Of a stretch of DNA of 64,000 nt, positions 10,023-21,431 are shown piece by piece. The notes under the pieces were generated by a model. That model was not told the DNA's origin and did not search any database. It saw nothing but the letters and a program-made list of their open reading frames with translations. Made by a program: the position numbers and the translations under genes. The DNA is from Stagonosporopsis chrysanthemi (taxonomy: Eukaryota; Ascomycota; Dothideomycetes; Pleosporales; Didymellaceae). How positions within the stretch are numbered: position 1 is the first letter of the stretch; the number at the start of each line of letters is the position of its first letter. Where the stretch lies: assembly GCA_022560025.1 (NCBI GenBank), contig JAFISE010000112.1, forward strand, positions 1 to 64,000, written 5' to 3'.

Positions 10023-10912
10023 ATGGCTCAAGACATCACTTTCTCGCCTATGAAAGGCATTGAGCAGCCCTGGGACGTCGCGCATCTCGACCAAGAGTTG
10101 CTGGATGGCAACTTGAAGAGTACGAAAGGAGAAAGCAAGAGGCTTCGCAATGAGTAAGCCAGCTAATCCAGCGATAACACTGAAGCTGATCCATCCAGGC
10201 GCGCGATGTACGTGGTGGAGCACGGCGCAGGGGTTCTATTCGAGTTCCACTGCAACGGCGCAATCTGGCGTCTCCCTGCCAGCTACGTAACGCAAACAGC
10301 AGAGTTACTGAAGCGCGGCCTTGAGAGAGAAGTTCGTCACCCGTCTCACAATTCCTCGAGTCTTCACTGAAGTTGTCTCAGGAACCCAAGGTCATTCACA
10401 CAGTCATGGCGCACGGCACAACCCCATACACCATGGACTGCATCGTCGACTTCTGGTACCGACACAGTTTGGTCTTGACCAAAGTGAAGCGACTACGACA
10501 CGCTGCTGCGCCGCCTACCCATCCCGAGCTCACAGACGTCTCGAAAACGGAGTCAGATATGGAGACACTTTCCACAATCATCGAGTGTGCGTACCAGCTC
10601 GAAGACTCGCCACTCTTGAACGCAGCGATGTCGGCGCTGCGCCACCGTATTCGTTACGGCCTTCTCTCAACATTTGACTGGGCTCTCGCCATTGGGAAGG
10701 CGTATACGACACCTCACGTGAACGAGGCGCATGGAGAAACGCGGAAGCGGGTGCTACTCACTGCAGGGCTGTGGCAGCAGGGTATGTCAAAGATGCCTAG
10801 CAAGGCGAAGGAGGTATTCGAGAAGACAGCTAGTGTGAGTGCGGAGCTTTGCGAAGACTGGAGGAGGACGGAGGAGTGGTGGGAGCAGATCGGGAAGAAG
10901 AGTTTTGAGTAA
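10023..10912 (+). CDS. Uncharacterised protein, possibly a diverged BTB/POZ-type domain
   Basis: Three exons (10023-10153, 10199-10331, 10382-10912) give 264 aa with introns of 45 and 50 bp. The first intron is a standard GTAAGC...CAG; the second uses GTTCGT...CAG, a weaker donor. Both splices are needed because each skips an in-frame stop. The exon 2/3 region has the order seen in fungal BTB proteins: a beta-rich start (AMYVVEHGAGVLFEFHCNG), a helix (TQTAELLKRGLE), then IHTVMAHGTTPYTMDCIVDFWYRHSL and a helical C-terminal part with STIIECAYQLEDSPLLNAAM. This is only a structural resemblance, and I would treat the domain call as tentative. The protein ends with a Trp-rich helix (WRRTEEWWEQIGKKSFE). 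Confidence 0.6.
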
Positions 10913-11475
10913 GTCACGGCTCCATTGCGAGAAATCGGTCCGTACGCAGCCCTCCAATGTCCTCGTAATTCTCTGGCAAAGTTTACAGTCTGTTGAGGAA
11001 GACGTTATTGTAATTTGAGGATCTCCAGCATGGGATGACTGTATATCAGAAGCTTATGAGAGCCATTCGAATACTTCGACGCTGACTAGCTTGCGCGGGA
11101 CTTCTACCACATATGATTTGAAGGCAACCAAGCACTTGAGATACACTCAGGTCTGGATCGCCATTTCAGGACTAGCATAAGATCCGCGAGGCTGTTTAAA
11201 TGCACCACGCCGCAATCAGGCTGCAACTGCAGAACCTCAGCATGCACCTTTCCACTTATTACAGGCTGCTGCCTGTACGTCGTTACCCAGTTATCACCCA
11301 GCAATCGGTCAGAAATGGCTTCCTGCTTTCCCTTCTTGTCCTGACTGTCTTTCTGTTCAACAGGCTGAGTATTTCTATTTAGCGAGAGCGACATGTTACG
11401 TCAGTACGCGTGCAACCTATTAGCTGCATTTTTTTGATGACAGATGAGAATTTTCATGTAGACAGTGATGACCAC
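10913..11475. other. intergenic
   Basis: 563 bp. Short open frames only, none with a plausible start, splice or residue pattern. Confidence 0.55.
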
Positions 11476-12717
11476 ATGACCGAATAGTGGGAGAAACGAA
11501 CCCCGTTCTGCTCACATATTCGTAAAGAGACCGAAGCAACCGCCTTGCAGCACTCACACTCTTCATTCCCCCAATTTCTCTACCTCCCAGCTGAGCTTCA
11601 GATCCGTGTGCTTGAGCTCTGCACCCCTGGCGCCCTCTTCAAAGCTTCGCAAGCATCCTCCACTATGCGCTTTGAAGCGTCTAAACTGCTTTGGACAGAC
11701 CAGTACACGTATTACATCTTTTTAGCTCGCTGGCTCCTGCAGGGCGACGACTGTGCAGGCTATTCATGGTGGGACTGTGCATTCCAAACCCGTGTTCAAA
11801 ATGTCGAAATCGACTACTCATCTGGGACCGAGGGATACATCCGCGCACCGGGAGATGGTAAAACAATCGTACAACAAGCTCAGATCACAGACTTCTGAGG
11901 CAGGTTCAAATGGCAGTTTCCAAGCGCCAAGAGGGTGGTGTTGAATTTGGTTGCGCCAAATCCATCATGGTGGGATGACACAGCGCCCTTTCCGCTACCC
12001 CTTCGAGTCCTCGTCCACGCTTGTCCTCTCGACATCGAGTTGTTTGCTCTTGTGCTCGGAGAATTCCCTGCGGCCGATCTAAGCAGACCCAGGCTGTTGC
12101 CCACAGCGAAGTGGCAGCGCTCACTGTACAAGGCTGGAGCAGATGGCGAGTGTCGCCGAGTCGAGCTACCCCGGCTTCACAAGACGGTTCTCATGCCGCC
12201 GAAGCATTTCAACGGGCCAGTGGGCCTTTAGAAGGAGATCTAGCACAATGTGGTCAAGAACTTCTACCGAAGAGCAGCATTATGGCCTCTCATGATTGTA
12301 GCCGTGGGCTAGCAGCACTTCAGCCACGGAAACCAAGGGAAAATGGCGTGTCCATCCCACGGCTGCGACGCTAACTTCACAAGCACTCGCGAGTGGACAA
12401 TCCATGCAGTAGAGCTGCATTGTGGCGAGTGGAGGCACTTTGACATCGCGCCCAACCGCGCCGAGTTCGAGGAACGCGACAGGCAATTCGCCACGGTCCA
12501 CGGGGACGCAGGCATGAGTTGGGACAATCATATGGCTGTATGGCTGGCGGGTGCGCGATAAGAGGTGGAGCAGGGCTAGATGGCGCAATTACAGGACCCG
12601 GGGTGGCACACAGGGACAGCGCCTGAAGAGACCAGATTGTGGAAGAGATTCTCGCTGGAGATGGACCCACGGTGGGTGGGCTCTTTTATATATAGATTGA
12701 ACTAAATTGTGGTACGC
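11476..12717 (+). pseudogene. F-box-type gene decayed by in-frame stop codons
   Basis: One continuous frame of about 414 codons reads as a Dothideomycete F-box-type protein but is broken by seven stops, at 11485, 11896, 12229, 12241, 12310, 12559 and 12577. There is no frameshift between them. Recognisable parts are the F-box-like start (PQFLYLPAELQIRVLELCTP), a middle with KRVVLNLVAPNPSWWDD, LRVLVHACP and MPPKHFNGPVG, then ALWPLMI, a C2H2-like ACPSHGCDANFTSTREWTIHAVELH and a tail with DPGWHTG and LWKRFSLEMDPRW. I recall this order from an F-box-containing family common in Mycosphaerellales-type genomes. Each stop is TAG, TGA or TAA, reachable from CAG, CAA, CGA or TGG by transitions. No set of short introns removes all of them. 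The first ATG in frame is at 11476. Confidence 0.7.
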
Positions 12718-12719
12718 GG

Positions 12720-14015
12720 CAAGCCCGCCCACTTGATTGTCCTCCACCCCCTATTCCCCGACTCGCTTCTCTGCCCCGAAAAAACGGCTCACTACACACC
12801 CCCGTTTCTCCCTGCTGTCCCTAGCCACCTAGTCGTTTCTTTATGGATTGAATTGAGCCGGTCATAGGCTATTGTTGCATAGGACCTCTCCTTTTCAGGT
12901 GCTTGTCAGAATTTGCGGACCACCCTAAGACCAGTATATAGGCGTAGACACTGATAGCACACCACTTTATACATAGTGCAGTGTTAGAAGTGGTCCTTGT
13001 CTAAAGTTTCATCCTACATCCTGTCAAATCGATGCAAACTAGCCACTTGATAACCCTTGGGCAGGAAGTCTATAGACAGCTTGAGGCAAGGCCTTGAAAA
13101 CATGTTAGTGAGTACACGTGTTGTTCGATGGAATGAATCGGGGCTTCCAACTGTAAGCTACGAACTAACGACTACACTAAGGGGGCATCGCTGCCCAATG
13201 AATGGATATTCCTTCCAACCAACGGGTTGTTAGCTTCCATCATGTTTATGCTGGTTCGCACGTTTTGACAACAACCATGCCTCTGACCTCTTTCTTCTTT
13301 TCTTGAAATCCCCCAACACCGTCTCCCTATTGTGACGAAACAGCCCAAATCCCTGTCCTGCCGCCTCCCCTACCCAACTACCGAAGGCTTCCTTTTAGCT
13401 TGACTTTCACCAGAGAATCGCTATTCAAAGCGCTGAGCACCACCGGCCCTTCGAAGCCTCATCTCATACCACATTTCATTGAAACACATCCTCTATTTCT
13501 CTCTCACAGATATCCAACCCGCACAACCAATGGCCACAACCTAACCGCGAGCACCAGATCCTAGCCGCAAATTTTGCTCGAACCGCCTCTACAACAAACA
13601 ATCAGTGACATTTGCAGACCACCCCTGACCACAGACTTATCAGCCCACACCACAGTATCAGCGAGTGTACAGCTCTTGCAAGCGCCCAGAGCCCTTGTTC
13701 CCCCGCACCTGCAGACGGTCTCACACAAACCACGTAGCTGACCAGAAGCCAGTGCTATTCATCAATTCAGCGGGAGGAGCAGTTATCTATCTATTTCGGC
13801 AAGCAACAGTAGCGTTCAGCGAGATAAAAACACCATCCTAGTCTGCCAGACAGCCCGAAGTTCAAAAGACATAATCACTGTATATATATACTCACAGAAC
13901 TGCTACCCACCCATCAACACCACAGTATATACCAATGTTTCCCTATTTAGACAACTTCCCCCCTTCCCTTCCCTTCCCTCCCCTTTCTTACCCCCCTCTA
14001 CGCCTTATCCCCCCT
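12720..14015. other. long intergenic region, CT-rich toward the right
   Basis: About 1.3 kb without a supported gene. From roughly 13930 to 14110 the + strand is made of C/T stretches, which would be a G/A-rich 3' untranslated region for the minus-strand RING-like gene. Nothing else was recognised. Confidence 0.5.
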
Positions 14016-15287
14016 CTAACCCCCCCCAAACTCCCCCTCACACCCCCCACACCTCCACCTCCTCCCCACCCCTCTGTTATCCCCCACCTCCCCATCCCCA
14101 CCGCCTTCTTGGCTCTTCCTTGCCTTCCTCAGACAAAGCGCGCGATAGCCGTGTCCGCACCCGGAGACGGTGCGCATGGTGTGTTCGAGGGCGGGGTGGT
14201 GGTCGAGACAGATTGGGCAGCGGGTGGATTGGGGGGTGTAGGCTGGTGGTGGTGATGAAATTGATGACAGTGATGACGTTGTTGATATTGGTGGTGACGA
14301 TGATGGTGGTGACGATGATGGTGGTGATGATGATGGTGGTGATGATGATGATGGTGGTGATGATGATGGTGATGATGATGGTGGTAGTAGTAGTAGTAGT
14401 GGAAGAGACAGAGTCGGAGAGGGGGACGCAGCGGGAGGGGTGCGAGAGTCGGGTGTGTCGAGATGGAGAGGGATGGTTTCCCAGGCGCAGGAGGAGGTAG
14501 GGATGGTGGGTGGAGAACTTGGGGTCGTTTCGGTGGAGGAAAGAGGGGTGGATGGTGTGGTGCTGGTGCTGGTGCTGGTGCTGGATGTGGGGTCCAATGG
14601 AAGAGAGTCATCGTCATCGTCGCCGTCACGGGGAGACGGTGTTTGAGGCTTTGACTTGTGTGTTCGCAGGATAGGCGAGGGGAGAGGAGAGATCGAGTCG
14701 ACGCGCTCCCGCACCCTTTGCTTCCGACTGGGACTGGCACGATCATAGCGAGCTACACTCGCTATCGCACCCCTTTCACCAACCACAGGAACCCCGCGCA
14801 CGGAAGACCGCGGCTCTACTCCAACCCCCCCGCCGCTGAACGATCGTGCATCCATCGCTCCAAAGGCGCTGTGCTCGAATGCCGTGAATACCGGTGTGGC
14901 GATCCAACTCGCCATATCTGGTTTGACGCGCACCCACTGCATCTGACCTCTTTCTTCTTCTCTTTCATCGGCCCCCACACTCCCCTCCCCCACATCACCC
15001 TCCCCTTCCTCATCTCGCACCCCAATCCTCCCAAGAGTACCACCTCGCCCCATATGCACCTCACACCTCTCTAACCCTTCCACGCTCATCTCAACGCACC
15101 GCTCCCCCCTGCCGCGCCAGTAGATGCGCACACGGCACCTTTGTGTCTTGTAGCGGTCGTGGGCGCGGCAGTAATATGTGGAAAGGGGGAGGGTGGGTTG
15201 GAGGTGTGTGCCTGGGCGGGGGCATTGGTAGAGGGGGTTGTGGGGGAGAGGGGAGGCGGATTTGGTGTAGGACTTGGGGTGGGGCAT
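14016..15287 (-). CDS. Ser-rich protein with C-terminal RING-like zinc-binding segment
   Basis: I do not recognise a named family. The frame encodes 423 aa from the ATG at 15287 (MPHPKSYTKSASPLPHN). A Cys/His-bearing N-terminal part (residues 17-80) contains YQCPRPGTH, YYCRAHDRY, QRCRVRIYW and ERCEVHM. The middle is disordered, rich in Ser, Pro, Thr and Asp, with a long Ser/Pro tract encoded by ATC/TCC repeats. The C-terminus has RCPICLDHH, then SGCGHGYRALC and finally RWRCGGCEGEF. That gives CxxC, CxH, C and CxxC, which resembles a RING finger with one of the eight ligands missing. A 5'-leader intron is likely (GTGAGC near 15457, acceptor TCTCAG near 15372). An E3 ligase or adaptor role would be a guess. 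Confidence 0.55.
   Translation of the reverse strand: MPHPKSYTKSASPLPHNPLYQCPRPGTHLQPTLPLSTYYCRAHDRYKTQRCRVRIYWRGRGERCVEMSVEGLERCEVHMGRGGTLGRIGVRDEEGEGDVGEGSVGADEREEERGQMQWVRVKPDMASWIATPVFTAFEHSAFGAMDARSFSGGGVGVEPRSSVRGVPVVGERGAIASVARYDRASPSRKQRVRERVDSISPLPSPILRTHKSKPQTPSPRDGDDDDDSLPLDPTSSTSTSTSTTPSTPLSSTETTPSSPPTIPTSSCAWETIPLHLDTPDSRTPPAASPSPTLSLPLLLLLPPSSSPSSSPPSSSSPPSSSPPSSSPPSSSPPISTTSSLSSISSPPPAYTPQSTRCPICLDHHPALEHTMRTVSGCGHGYRALCLRKARKSQEGGGDGEVGDNRGVGRRWRCGGCEGEFGGG
14258..14400. repeat. GAT/GGT trinucleotide-rich repeat in the RING-like gene
   Basis: Imperfect (GATGATGGT)n and (AGT)n on the + strand encode the Ser/Pro tract of the minus-strand protein. It could also be an unstable tract in assembly. 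Confidence 0.8.
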
Positions 15288-16520
15288 GGATGTGATGTGG
15301 TGATGATAGTAGTAGTGGTGGTGTTCGTAGGACAGAACAGAGGGAAGGTGGTTCAATATATGATGGAAAGACGGCTGAGAAGACAATGTTAGGTGGTGGT
15401 GTTGTGTCGGTTTAAATGCTCTTCAGGTGAGAGAGAAGGATATGCATGGTGGCTCACCGATGAAGAGCGTGCTGGGTGCGCAAACAGTGGTCAAGCAGCA
15501 GTGTTGTGTTGCGCTGTGAGTGGTGAGGCATGGTGCTAGGGCGTGGCCTATCAGAGCGCGAGGCGTTGCGCTCAACATGTCGACGTTGGAGGGTCTTGCA
15601 TGCAGCCTGTCTGAGGTTTTGCATGCAGACAACCTGACAGCGCTTTCATGCACGAGGGATTGTCTTCCTTCCTGCAGGTTCTGGGAGGGTCGACTAGTCA
15701 AGACAGGAGCAAGCAGAGGGTATGTTCGGCCCCTCGAAACGCGTTTGGAACGGAAGAATAAGTCCTAGACGTCTATAAGAGCCAATGGTCGTTCTGCCGC
15801 AAGTACAATGTCGCCGAGACATGGAGACGCCGTCTCGACGATATTTAGTTGCGGTGGTTGGTTTGGCAAAGACGGAGATGCGCCTCGCCGGTGCAGCGTC
15901 TGCTGCCATCTACATCGAGCCCCGTCGCGCCCAGGGCTGGCGACGGCAGCACGGTCGATAGCAGACAGCGCGCGTGTCGACGATATGTACGGTCAATCAT
16001 TGCGCTCGCCCCCATGTGCTCGAAAGCGGGGGCAACCGCACCCAAGATCAGCCAGGTTTCTGCTCTCCACTCTACAGACGGTTTTCGTGCTCATGGAAAC
16101 CTCGCACCACCCGTGGGCGGCGGGTCTCTCCAAAGAAAATGCTTTATAGTAGGTGTGTTGAATTTGCGTTGTTCAATATGGAGCGAGGGCAGCGGCGGCG
16201 GGCGCAGAGGTTTTATGGCGCGCCGGCCGGAACAACTGGGCGCCGTAGCGCGCGGTGCGCACTGCGAGGTGCGCACTGCGAGGGCTGAGGCGGCGGCCGT
16301 GTGCTCGCGGACTGGGCGGCGGGGCAGGTGCTGAGTCAACGCCCATTTTCGCCTGTGCTGTGGGAACTTGGAAAACAGCTGCACGTCGCCGCCGCCTCGA
16401 CAGCCACGCCCGCCATCCAGCACCCGCACCCGGACGCCCCAGCAGCAGGACCCGTCCCCCACACAGCGCACTCTGCACATTAATTCTCCCCCTCCGGCCG
16501 CCCACGACACACTGCCCAGC
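15288..16520. other. intergenic with probable 5' leader intron and a 14-bp direct repeat
   Basis: 1.2 kb between divergent genes. The minus strand at about 15457-15372 looks like a leader intron of the RING-like gene. Near 16255-16283 the 14-mer GTGCGCACTGCGAG occurs twice in tandem upstream of the eIF2-gamma gene. No coding frame was supported. Confidence 0.45.
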
Positions 16521-18169
16521 ATGGATTCCGAGTCGGAGCACGAGCACCGCGACGTCCACGACGTCGAGAGCGAGTCCGAGGACGAGGTCGAGGAGAGCAA
16601 GCCCAAGTCGGCGCTGAAGAAGCCCAGAGAGGCGCCCGTGCCGGTCGAGCGCCCGGAGCTGCCGTAAGCCCGCCCTGCCCCGCCCCGTGTGAGGAGAGAG
16701 GAGAGAGGAGAGGAGAGAGGAAGACGGCGCAGCCATGGCTAACCCGCCGCAGCGAGCAGCCCGAGCCCAGCACAATCGACTTCGCGACGCTGAGCCCGCT
16801 GTCGCCCGAGATCATCTCGCGCCAGGCCACCATCAACATCGGCACCATTGGCCACGTCGCGCACGGCAAGTCGACGGTCGTCAAGGCCATCTCGGGCGTG
16901 CAGACGGTGCGCTTCAAGAACGAGCTCGAGCGCAACATCACCATCAAGCTGGGCTACGCCAATGCCAAGATCTACCAGTGCGACAACCCCGAGTGCCCGC
17001 GCCCGACATGCTACCGGTCCTACAAGAGCGAGAAGGAGGTCGACCCGCCGTGCGAGCGCGACGGCTGCGAGGGCAAGTACCGCCTCAAGCGCCACGTCTC
17101 GTTTGTCGACTGCCCCGGCCACGACATTCTCATGAGCACCATGCTGTCGGGCGCCGCCGTCATGGACGCCGCGCTGCTGCTGATTGCCGGCAACGAGACG
17201 TGCCCCCAGCCGCAGACCAGCGAGCACTTGGCCGCCATCGAGATCATGAAGCTGAACCACATCATCATCCTGCAGAACAAGGTCGACCTGATGCGGGAGG
17301 ACAGCGCCGCCGCCCACTACGAGTCCATCCTCAAGTTCATCCGCGGCACCGTCGCCGACGGCTCGCCCGTCATCCCCATCTCCGCCCAGCTCAAGTTCAA
17401 CATCGACGCCATCTGCGAGCAGCTCATCAGCAAGATCCCCGTCCCCGTCCGCGACTTCACCACAAAGCCCCACATGATCGTCATCCGATCCTTCGACGTC
17501 AACAAGCCTGGTGCCGAGATTGACGAGCTGAAGGGCGGTGTTGCCGGTGGATCCATCCTGACGGGTGTGTTGAAGCTGGGTGACGAGGTCGAGATCCGGC
17601 CCGGTATCGTGTCCAAGGACAACCAGGGCAAGATCCAGTGCAAGCCCATCTTCTCGAGGGTCGTCTCTCTGTTCGCCGAGCACAACGACCTGAAGTTTGC
17701 TGTGCCTGGTGGTCTCATCGGTGTCGGCACCCGCGTCGACCCCACCCTCTGCCGTGCCGATCGTCTGGTCGGCTTCGTCCTCGGCCTGCGCGGCCATCTC
17801 CCCAACATTTACACCGAGATCGAGGTCAACTACTTCCTCCTCCGAAGACTGCTCGGTGTCAAGACCGCCGACGGCAAGCAGGCCAAGGTCGCTAAGCTGG
17901 CGAAGAACGAGGTGCTCATGGTCAACATTGGCTCGACTGCCACTGGTGCCAAGGTGGTTGCTGTCAAGGCCGACGCCGCCCGTCTCACCCTCACCTCGCC
18001 CGCCTGCACAGAGATCGGTGAGAAGGTGGCCCTGTCCCGACGTATCGAGAAGCACTGGCGTCTCATTGGTTGGGCCAACATTGTCGCGTAAGTGGCCCAC
18101 ATGCTCTGTTCGAAGTCGGTCATGCTAACATTCCCCAGCGGCAACATCCTCGAGCCTATCGTCGATTAA
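16521..18169 (+). CDS. GCD11: Translation initiation factor eIF2 subunit gamma
   Basis: Three exons (16521-16663, 16753-18087, 18139-18169) encode 502 aa. eIF2-gamma is the GTPase subunit that carries Met-tRNAi to the 40S ribosome. The N-terminus is an acidic, Ser-rich extension, then PELPEQPEPSTIDF across the first splice. GTPase motifs: P-loop GHVAHGKS at residues 81-88, DCPGHD, NKVD, and SAQ as G5. A zinc knuckle with paired cysteines (CDNPEC, PTC, PPCERDGC) sits between switch regions, as known for this factor. Domains II and III follow (GGVAGGSILTGVLKLGD, HWRLIGWANIVAGNILEPIVD). The last nine residues depend on the 51-bp second intron. The first intron (89 bp) contains a purine-rich GGAGAGA tract. 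Length and order are normal for fungi. Confidence 0.96.
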
Positions 18170-19063
18170 GTGCTAGCGCAAGGTATGCATCTTGGAGTTG
18201 GGGGAAGCGCCGAGTGGAGACGATGAAACGACCTGCCGGCCAACTACACGACGGCAGCATTCTGTGCATTACGTTCTTGAGCATTTCGGGCTGGCGTCGG
18301 TCGCAGCATGTGAGAATAGACGGAAAGGGCTTCTGCAGACGAGGTCTAGATAGCGGCTTGGGAGCCACAGACGACGAAGCACTGGTTCTCGCCGGACAGC
18401 CACGGAGCAGCCGTGCACCCGGGCGGGAGCAGCCACAAAAGCCAGATCTAATGAGAACATGTACCATGCACACGCGTGCCATTCCGATGCGTACCTTTCA
18501 GACGCCCAGAGGCGACGCCTGCCGTCATGTTTGTTGAGGTCTCGACATGCAGCCGCTGCGGAGGTGACTGATCTGCACGCAACCACCGGGAGCGTCAGCC
18601 GACTTTCACATGCAAAGCCAGCCAGCTGACACGCGCCTGAGCAAACAGTGGGCACTCAACGTCAGATTCCGATGCGGGCCCACTATATCACTTTAACCTG
18701 TGAATCCCCCCCCTCTCGTGGATTATTGAATTGCACCCGCAAGACCAGCCGTATAGCGAACGCGCATTTCCAATACGAGGTTTGTTTGCGAGTCTTGGGG
18801 CCGCCGGGGCCGCGCTCAGCCCTGCACGTGCGCTGCTAATAGTGGCCCTGCAGTATTATCCTTTCGAGCTACCTTCCATTCCAGAACGGGACTTGTTAAT
18901 TGCGGAGACGGTCACTCGGACGTCTCTTTTCCTTTATTCATTCCAGCAGTCTGCTGCTTCTGCGTACACGGCTTCACTCTGACTCACTCACTCTATGTTG
19001 TTGTAATACGCAGCGCATTGCTTTAGCTTTGCTCTGCACGCACACCATACTCCCGCCCTCGCC
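18170..19063. other. intergenic
   Basis: 894 bp between two plus-strand genes: the GCD11 3' UTR and the promoter of the INSIG-family gene. No supported coding frame or repeat. Confidence 0.55.
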
Positions 19064-19923
19064 ATGGCCGACTCGTCCAGCGACGAGCCCCCCTCGCTCC
19101 AACACCCACACATCTACCGCCCGGTTCCGCGGCGCGCCTTTGCCCCCCAGGCCCTGCAGGACGCCGCCGACTCGCCCACGCACTCGTTCTCGCCCCCCGC
19201 GTCCTCCGACCTCCAGAGCTCCCGCAGCTCCGACTTCCTCGCCCAGCTCAACGCCCGGCTGCTGCGCACGTACAATGCCCGCGAAGATGCGCCAGAGTCC
19301 CCCGTCGAGGGGGCCGCCACCACCACCCGTCTCCCCCGCCAGAATAAGAGCTTCCTCAACATGAACAGCAGCACGCTGTTCGGCATCTACGACGACGTCG
19401 GCGCGAGCTCGCACGGCGCGGCCAGCGTCGCGGAGACGCCGTGGGGGACGGGCGCCGAGACGCCGGGGCACACGGGGATGGCGTGGAGCGGGGGCGTGTA
19501 CGACGGCGCAGGGGAGGAGGGGGGTCTCAGCATGGCCAAGTCGACACAGCGCGGGAAAGCGACCGTGACAGGGACAGGGACAGCCACAGCCACAGCAACA
19601 GGGACAGCAACAGTAGGGAAAGCGAGCGCGCGCCGCCGGGTTGGGCTGGACCGCCGCGCCCGCAGCACCCCCGCGCGCTACTCCGTGCTGGCCGCCAAAC
19701 TCGTCGCGCTCTTCACCTTCGGCGTCTTCTACGGCACCATTGTCAGCCACCTGCACGACACGCGCCAGCTGGCCGCCGTGCACGTCGCCGGCGTCGACCG
19801 CCAGAGCTGGTTCTACGTCGCGACGTGGGGGTGTGCGGGGGTCGCGCTGGGGAGTCTGCTGCCGTATGTGGATTTGCTGTGGCGGCGGCATGCGTCGCCG
19901 CCGTCGTCACCGTCGTCACCATT

Positions 19924-19965
<42 letters not shown>

Positions 19966-20558
19966 TGGCGCAGTGTCAGGCGGCGAGTCCGCAGTAAACG
20001 AGAAAGACGACGCCGAGGTGCCCGTCAGCGAGCAGATCAACGACGTCGTGCGCAGCGTTGCGGCGTTTGTGGGCGTCGCGTTTGCTATTGTATGTCTCCC
20101 TCTCGTTAAGCACCCCTCACACAACACCCCCTGAAATCCCCCTACTAACATTCATGTTCCAGCGCCGCCTCCCCTGGCAATCCACCCTCCAACTCACCCT
20201 AACTCTCGCCCTCGTCAACCCCGCCCTATGGTACATCCTCGACCGCAGCAAACCAGGCCTCTCCCTCTCCTTACTCGTTACCTCCCTCCTCACAAGCCTG
20301 ATGTTCCTCCTCTCCAACCCCACGGCCCTGCCGTTCCCGCAGACTTCGGGCTCTGGTGGGAATGCAACGACTGCAACGACTGCAACATCTGCAGTGGGTG
20401 GAGGAGGTGCACGCGGAGTGAGCGGAGGTGATGAGCTGTTCGCGGGCGTGGTGAGCTACGAGCAGATTGCGAGCGTGACGTGGGTCGGCAGTGTGTTGTT
20501 TTGTAGTTGTGTGTGTTTCGGGAGTATTGGGCGGAGGCTAGGGGTCTTGGAAAGGTAG
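19064..20558 (+). CDS. INSIG-domain ER membrane protein (sterol regulation family)
   Basis: Two exons (19064-20089, 20163-20558), 473 aa; the intron is 73 bp. INSIG proteins sit in the endoplasmic reticulum and control sterol synthesis through HMG-CoA reductase and SREBP-SCAP. The long N-terminal cytosolic part is Ser/Thr-rich and holds the motif KSFLNMNSSTLFGIYDD, which fungal INSIGs share. Membrane segments follow: SVLAAKLVALFTFGVFYGTIVSHL, a second at FYVATWGCAGVALGSLLPYVDL, then after a poly-Ser loop VVRSVAAFVGVAFAI, and in exon 2 PWQSTLQLTLTLALVNPALWYILDRSKPG plus LSLLVTSLLTSLMFLLSN and a final VTWVGSVLFCSCVCF. The poly-Ser loop is a TCG microsatellite (about 19904-19966). A Thr/Ala/Gly dipeptide repeat lies just before the first membrane segment. 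Confidence 0.85.
19904..19966. repeat. (TCG/GTC)n repeat coding for poly-Ser
   Basis: A trinucleotide repeat inside the INSIG-family gene encodes a luminal or cytosolic Ser loop. It is in frame, so changes in copy number would not break the gene. Confidence 0.9.
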
Positions 20559-20885
20559 GGGGAGGAGGAAAAGAAAAAGGGCGAGGAACAGAATTAAAAA
20601 ACGGGGGCGAGGGAAAAAAGGCTGCGAGGTGGAAAAGAAAGGAGCCTATAGGCCTGGTGTGACATGCAGCAACGACACGGCGGTTCGGTTCAGGCATGAA
20701 GAGCTGTGGACTATGCAACCTCGTTGCTGCCAGTGTGGTGTGCGTGTGCGTGTGCGTGCACATCTAACCATCACTGTCGCTGTCGCTGTCGCTGTCGCAC
20801 AATGGAGGCGGGACTTTTGTTACCAAATCCAAAAACTTCACTCCACCCCAATCCCTGGATTATAATCATGCGTCCACGTCTCTCG

Positions 20886-20940
<55 letters not shown>

Positions 20941-21032
20941 ACCCCCCCCCGTCCACCTCGCGCCCTCGGCGCCCTGGGAGCCAGCCGGCTTGGNNNNNNN
21001 NNNGGGGGCGCTTTCTACCAACACCAAACCCC

Positions 21033-21064
<32 letters not shown>

Positions 21065-21065
21065 G

Positions 21066-21101
<36 letters not shown>
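20886..21101. repeat. poly(C) tracts flanking a 10-N gap
   Basis: Runs of 55, 25 and 36 C residues surround ten undetermined bases. Real poly(C) this long is rare in fungal nuclear DNA; the tracts may be low-quality sequence at a gap. The true distance across the gap is unknown. Confidence 0.9.
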
Positions 21102-21199
21102 TTTGCTCCATCACCACGTACTGCAACGTATCGTTCTACGTAATCGCAGCGTGTCGGCGAGAAGTCCGCGCGGTTTAGGAGTATCGAGTGGGGGAGAAA

Positions 21200-21431
21200 C
21201 CAATGACTTCTGATTGATGACTGCCGTCCTTAACGCCGGACGGCTGGGGCAAGTGAGGCTCTTCGTGGCGCGAAGCGTTGCTTTATTGTAATTACTAAAG
21301 TCGCACGGCGCAGCGAACTCTTACAGCTTCCCAAAAGGGTAATTGGAACAGTTCTGCGGTGGCCAATCAGCGGGATTTGTTGCCGCAGAACTTCATCTGT
21401 GTTGCTGAGCTCTGTCGCTGGCGCCGCCAAT
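21200..21431. promoter_or_regulatory. Three CCAAT motifs upstream of the dehydrogenase gene
   Basis: CCAAT on the + strand at 21200-21204, 21363-21367 and 21427-21431, that is 441 to 210 bp before the start codon at 21641. The middle one reads GGCCAATCAG, close to the extended CBF/HAP complex site. Function is inferred from sequence alone. Confidence 0.4.

Noticed and set aside
16739..18100. 453-codon open frame antisense to eIF2-gamma
   Set aside because: It is a by-product of the GC-rich third positions of GCD11; the translated sequence is Leu/Asp/Val/Gly-biased and has no start or splice support.
18974..19891. 305-codon minus-strand frame opposite the INSIG-family gene
   Set aside because: Antisense shadow of a GC-rich coding exon; composition-driven.
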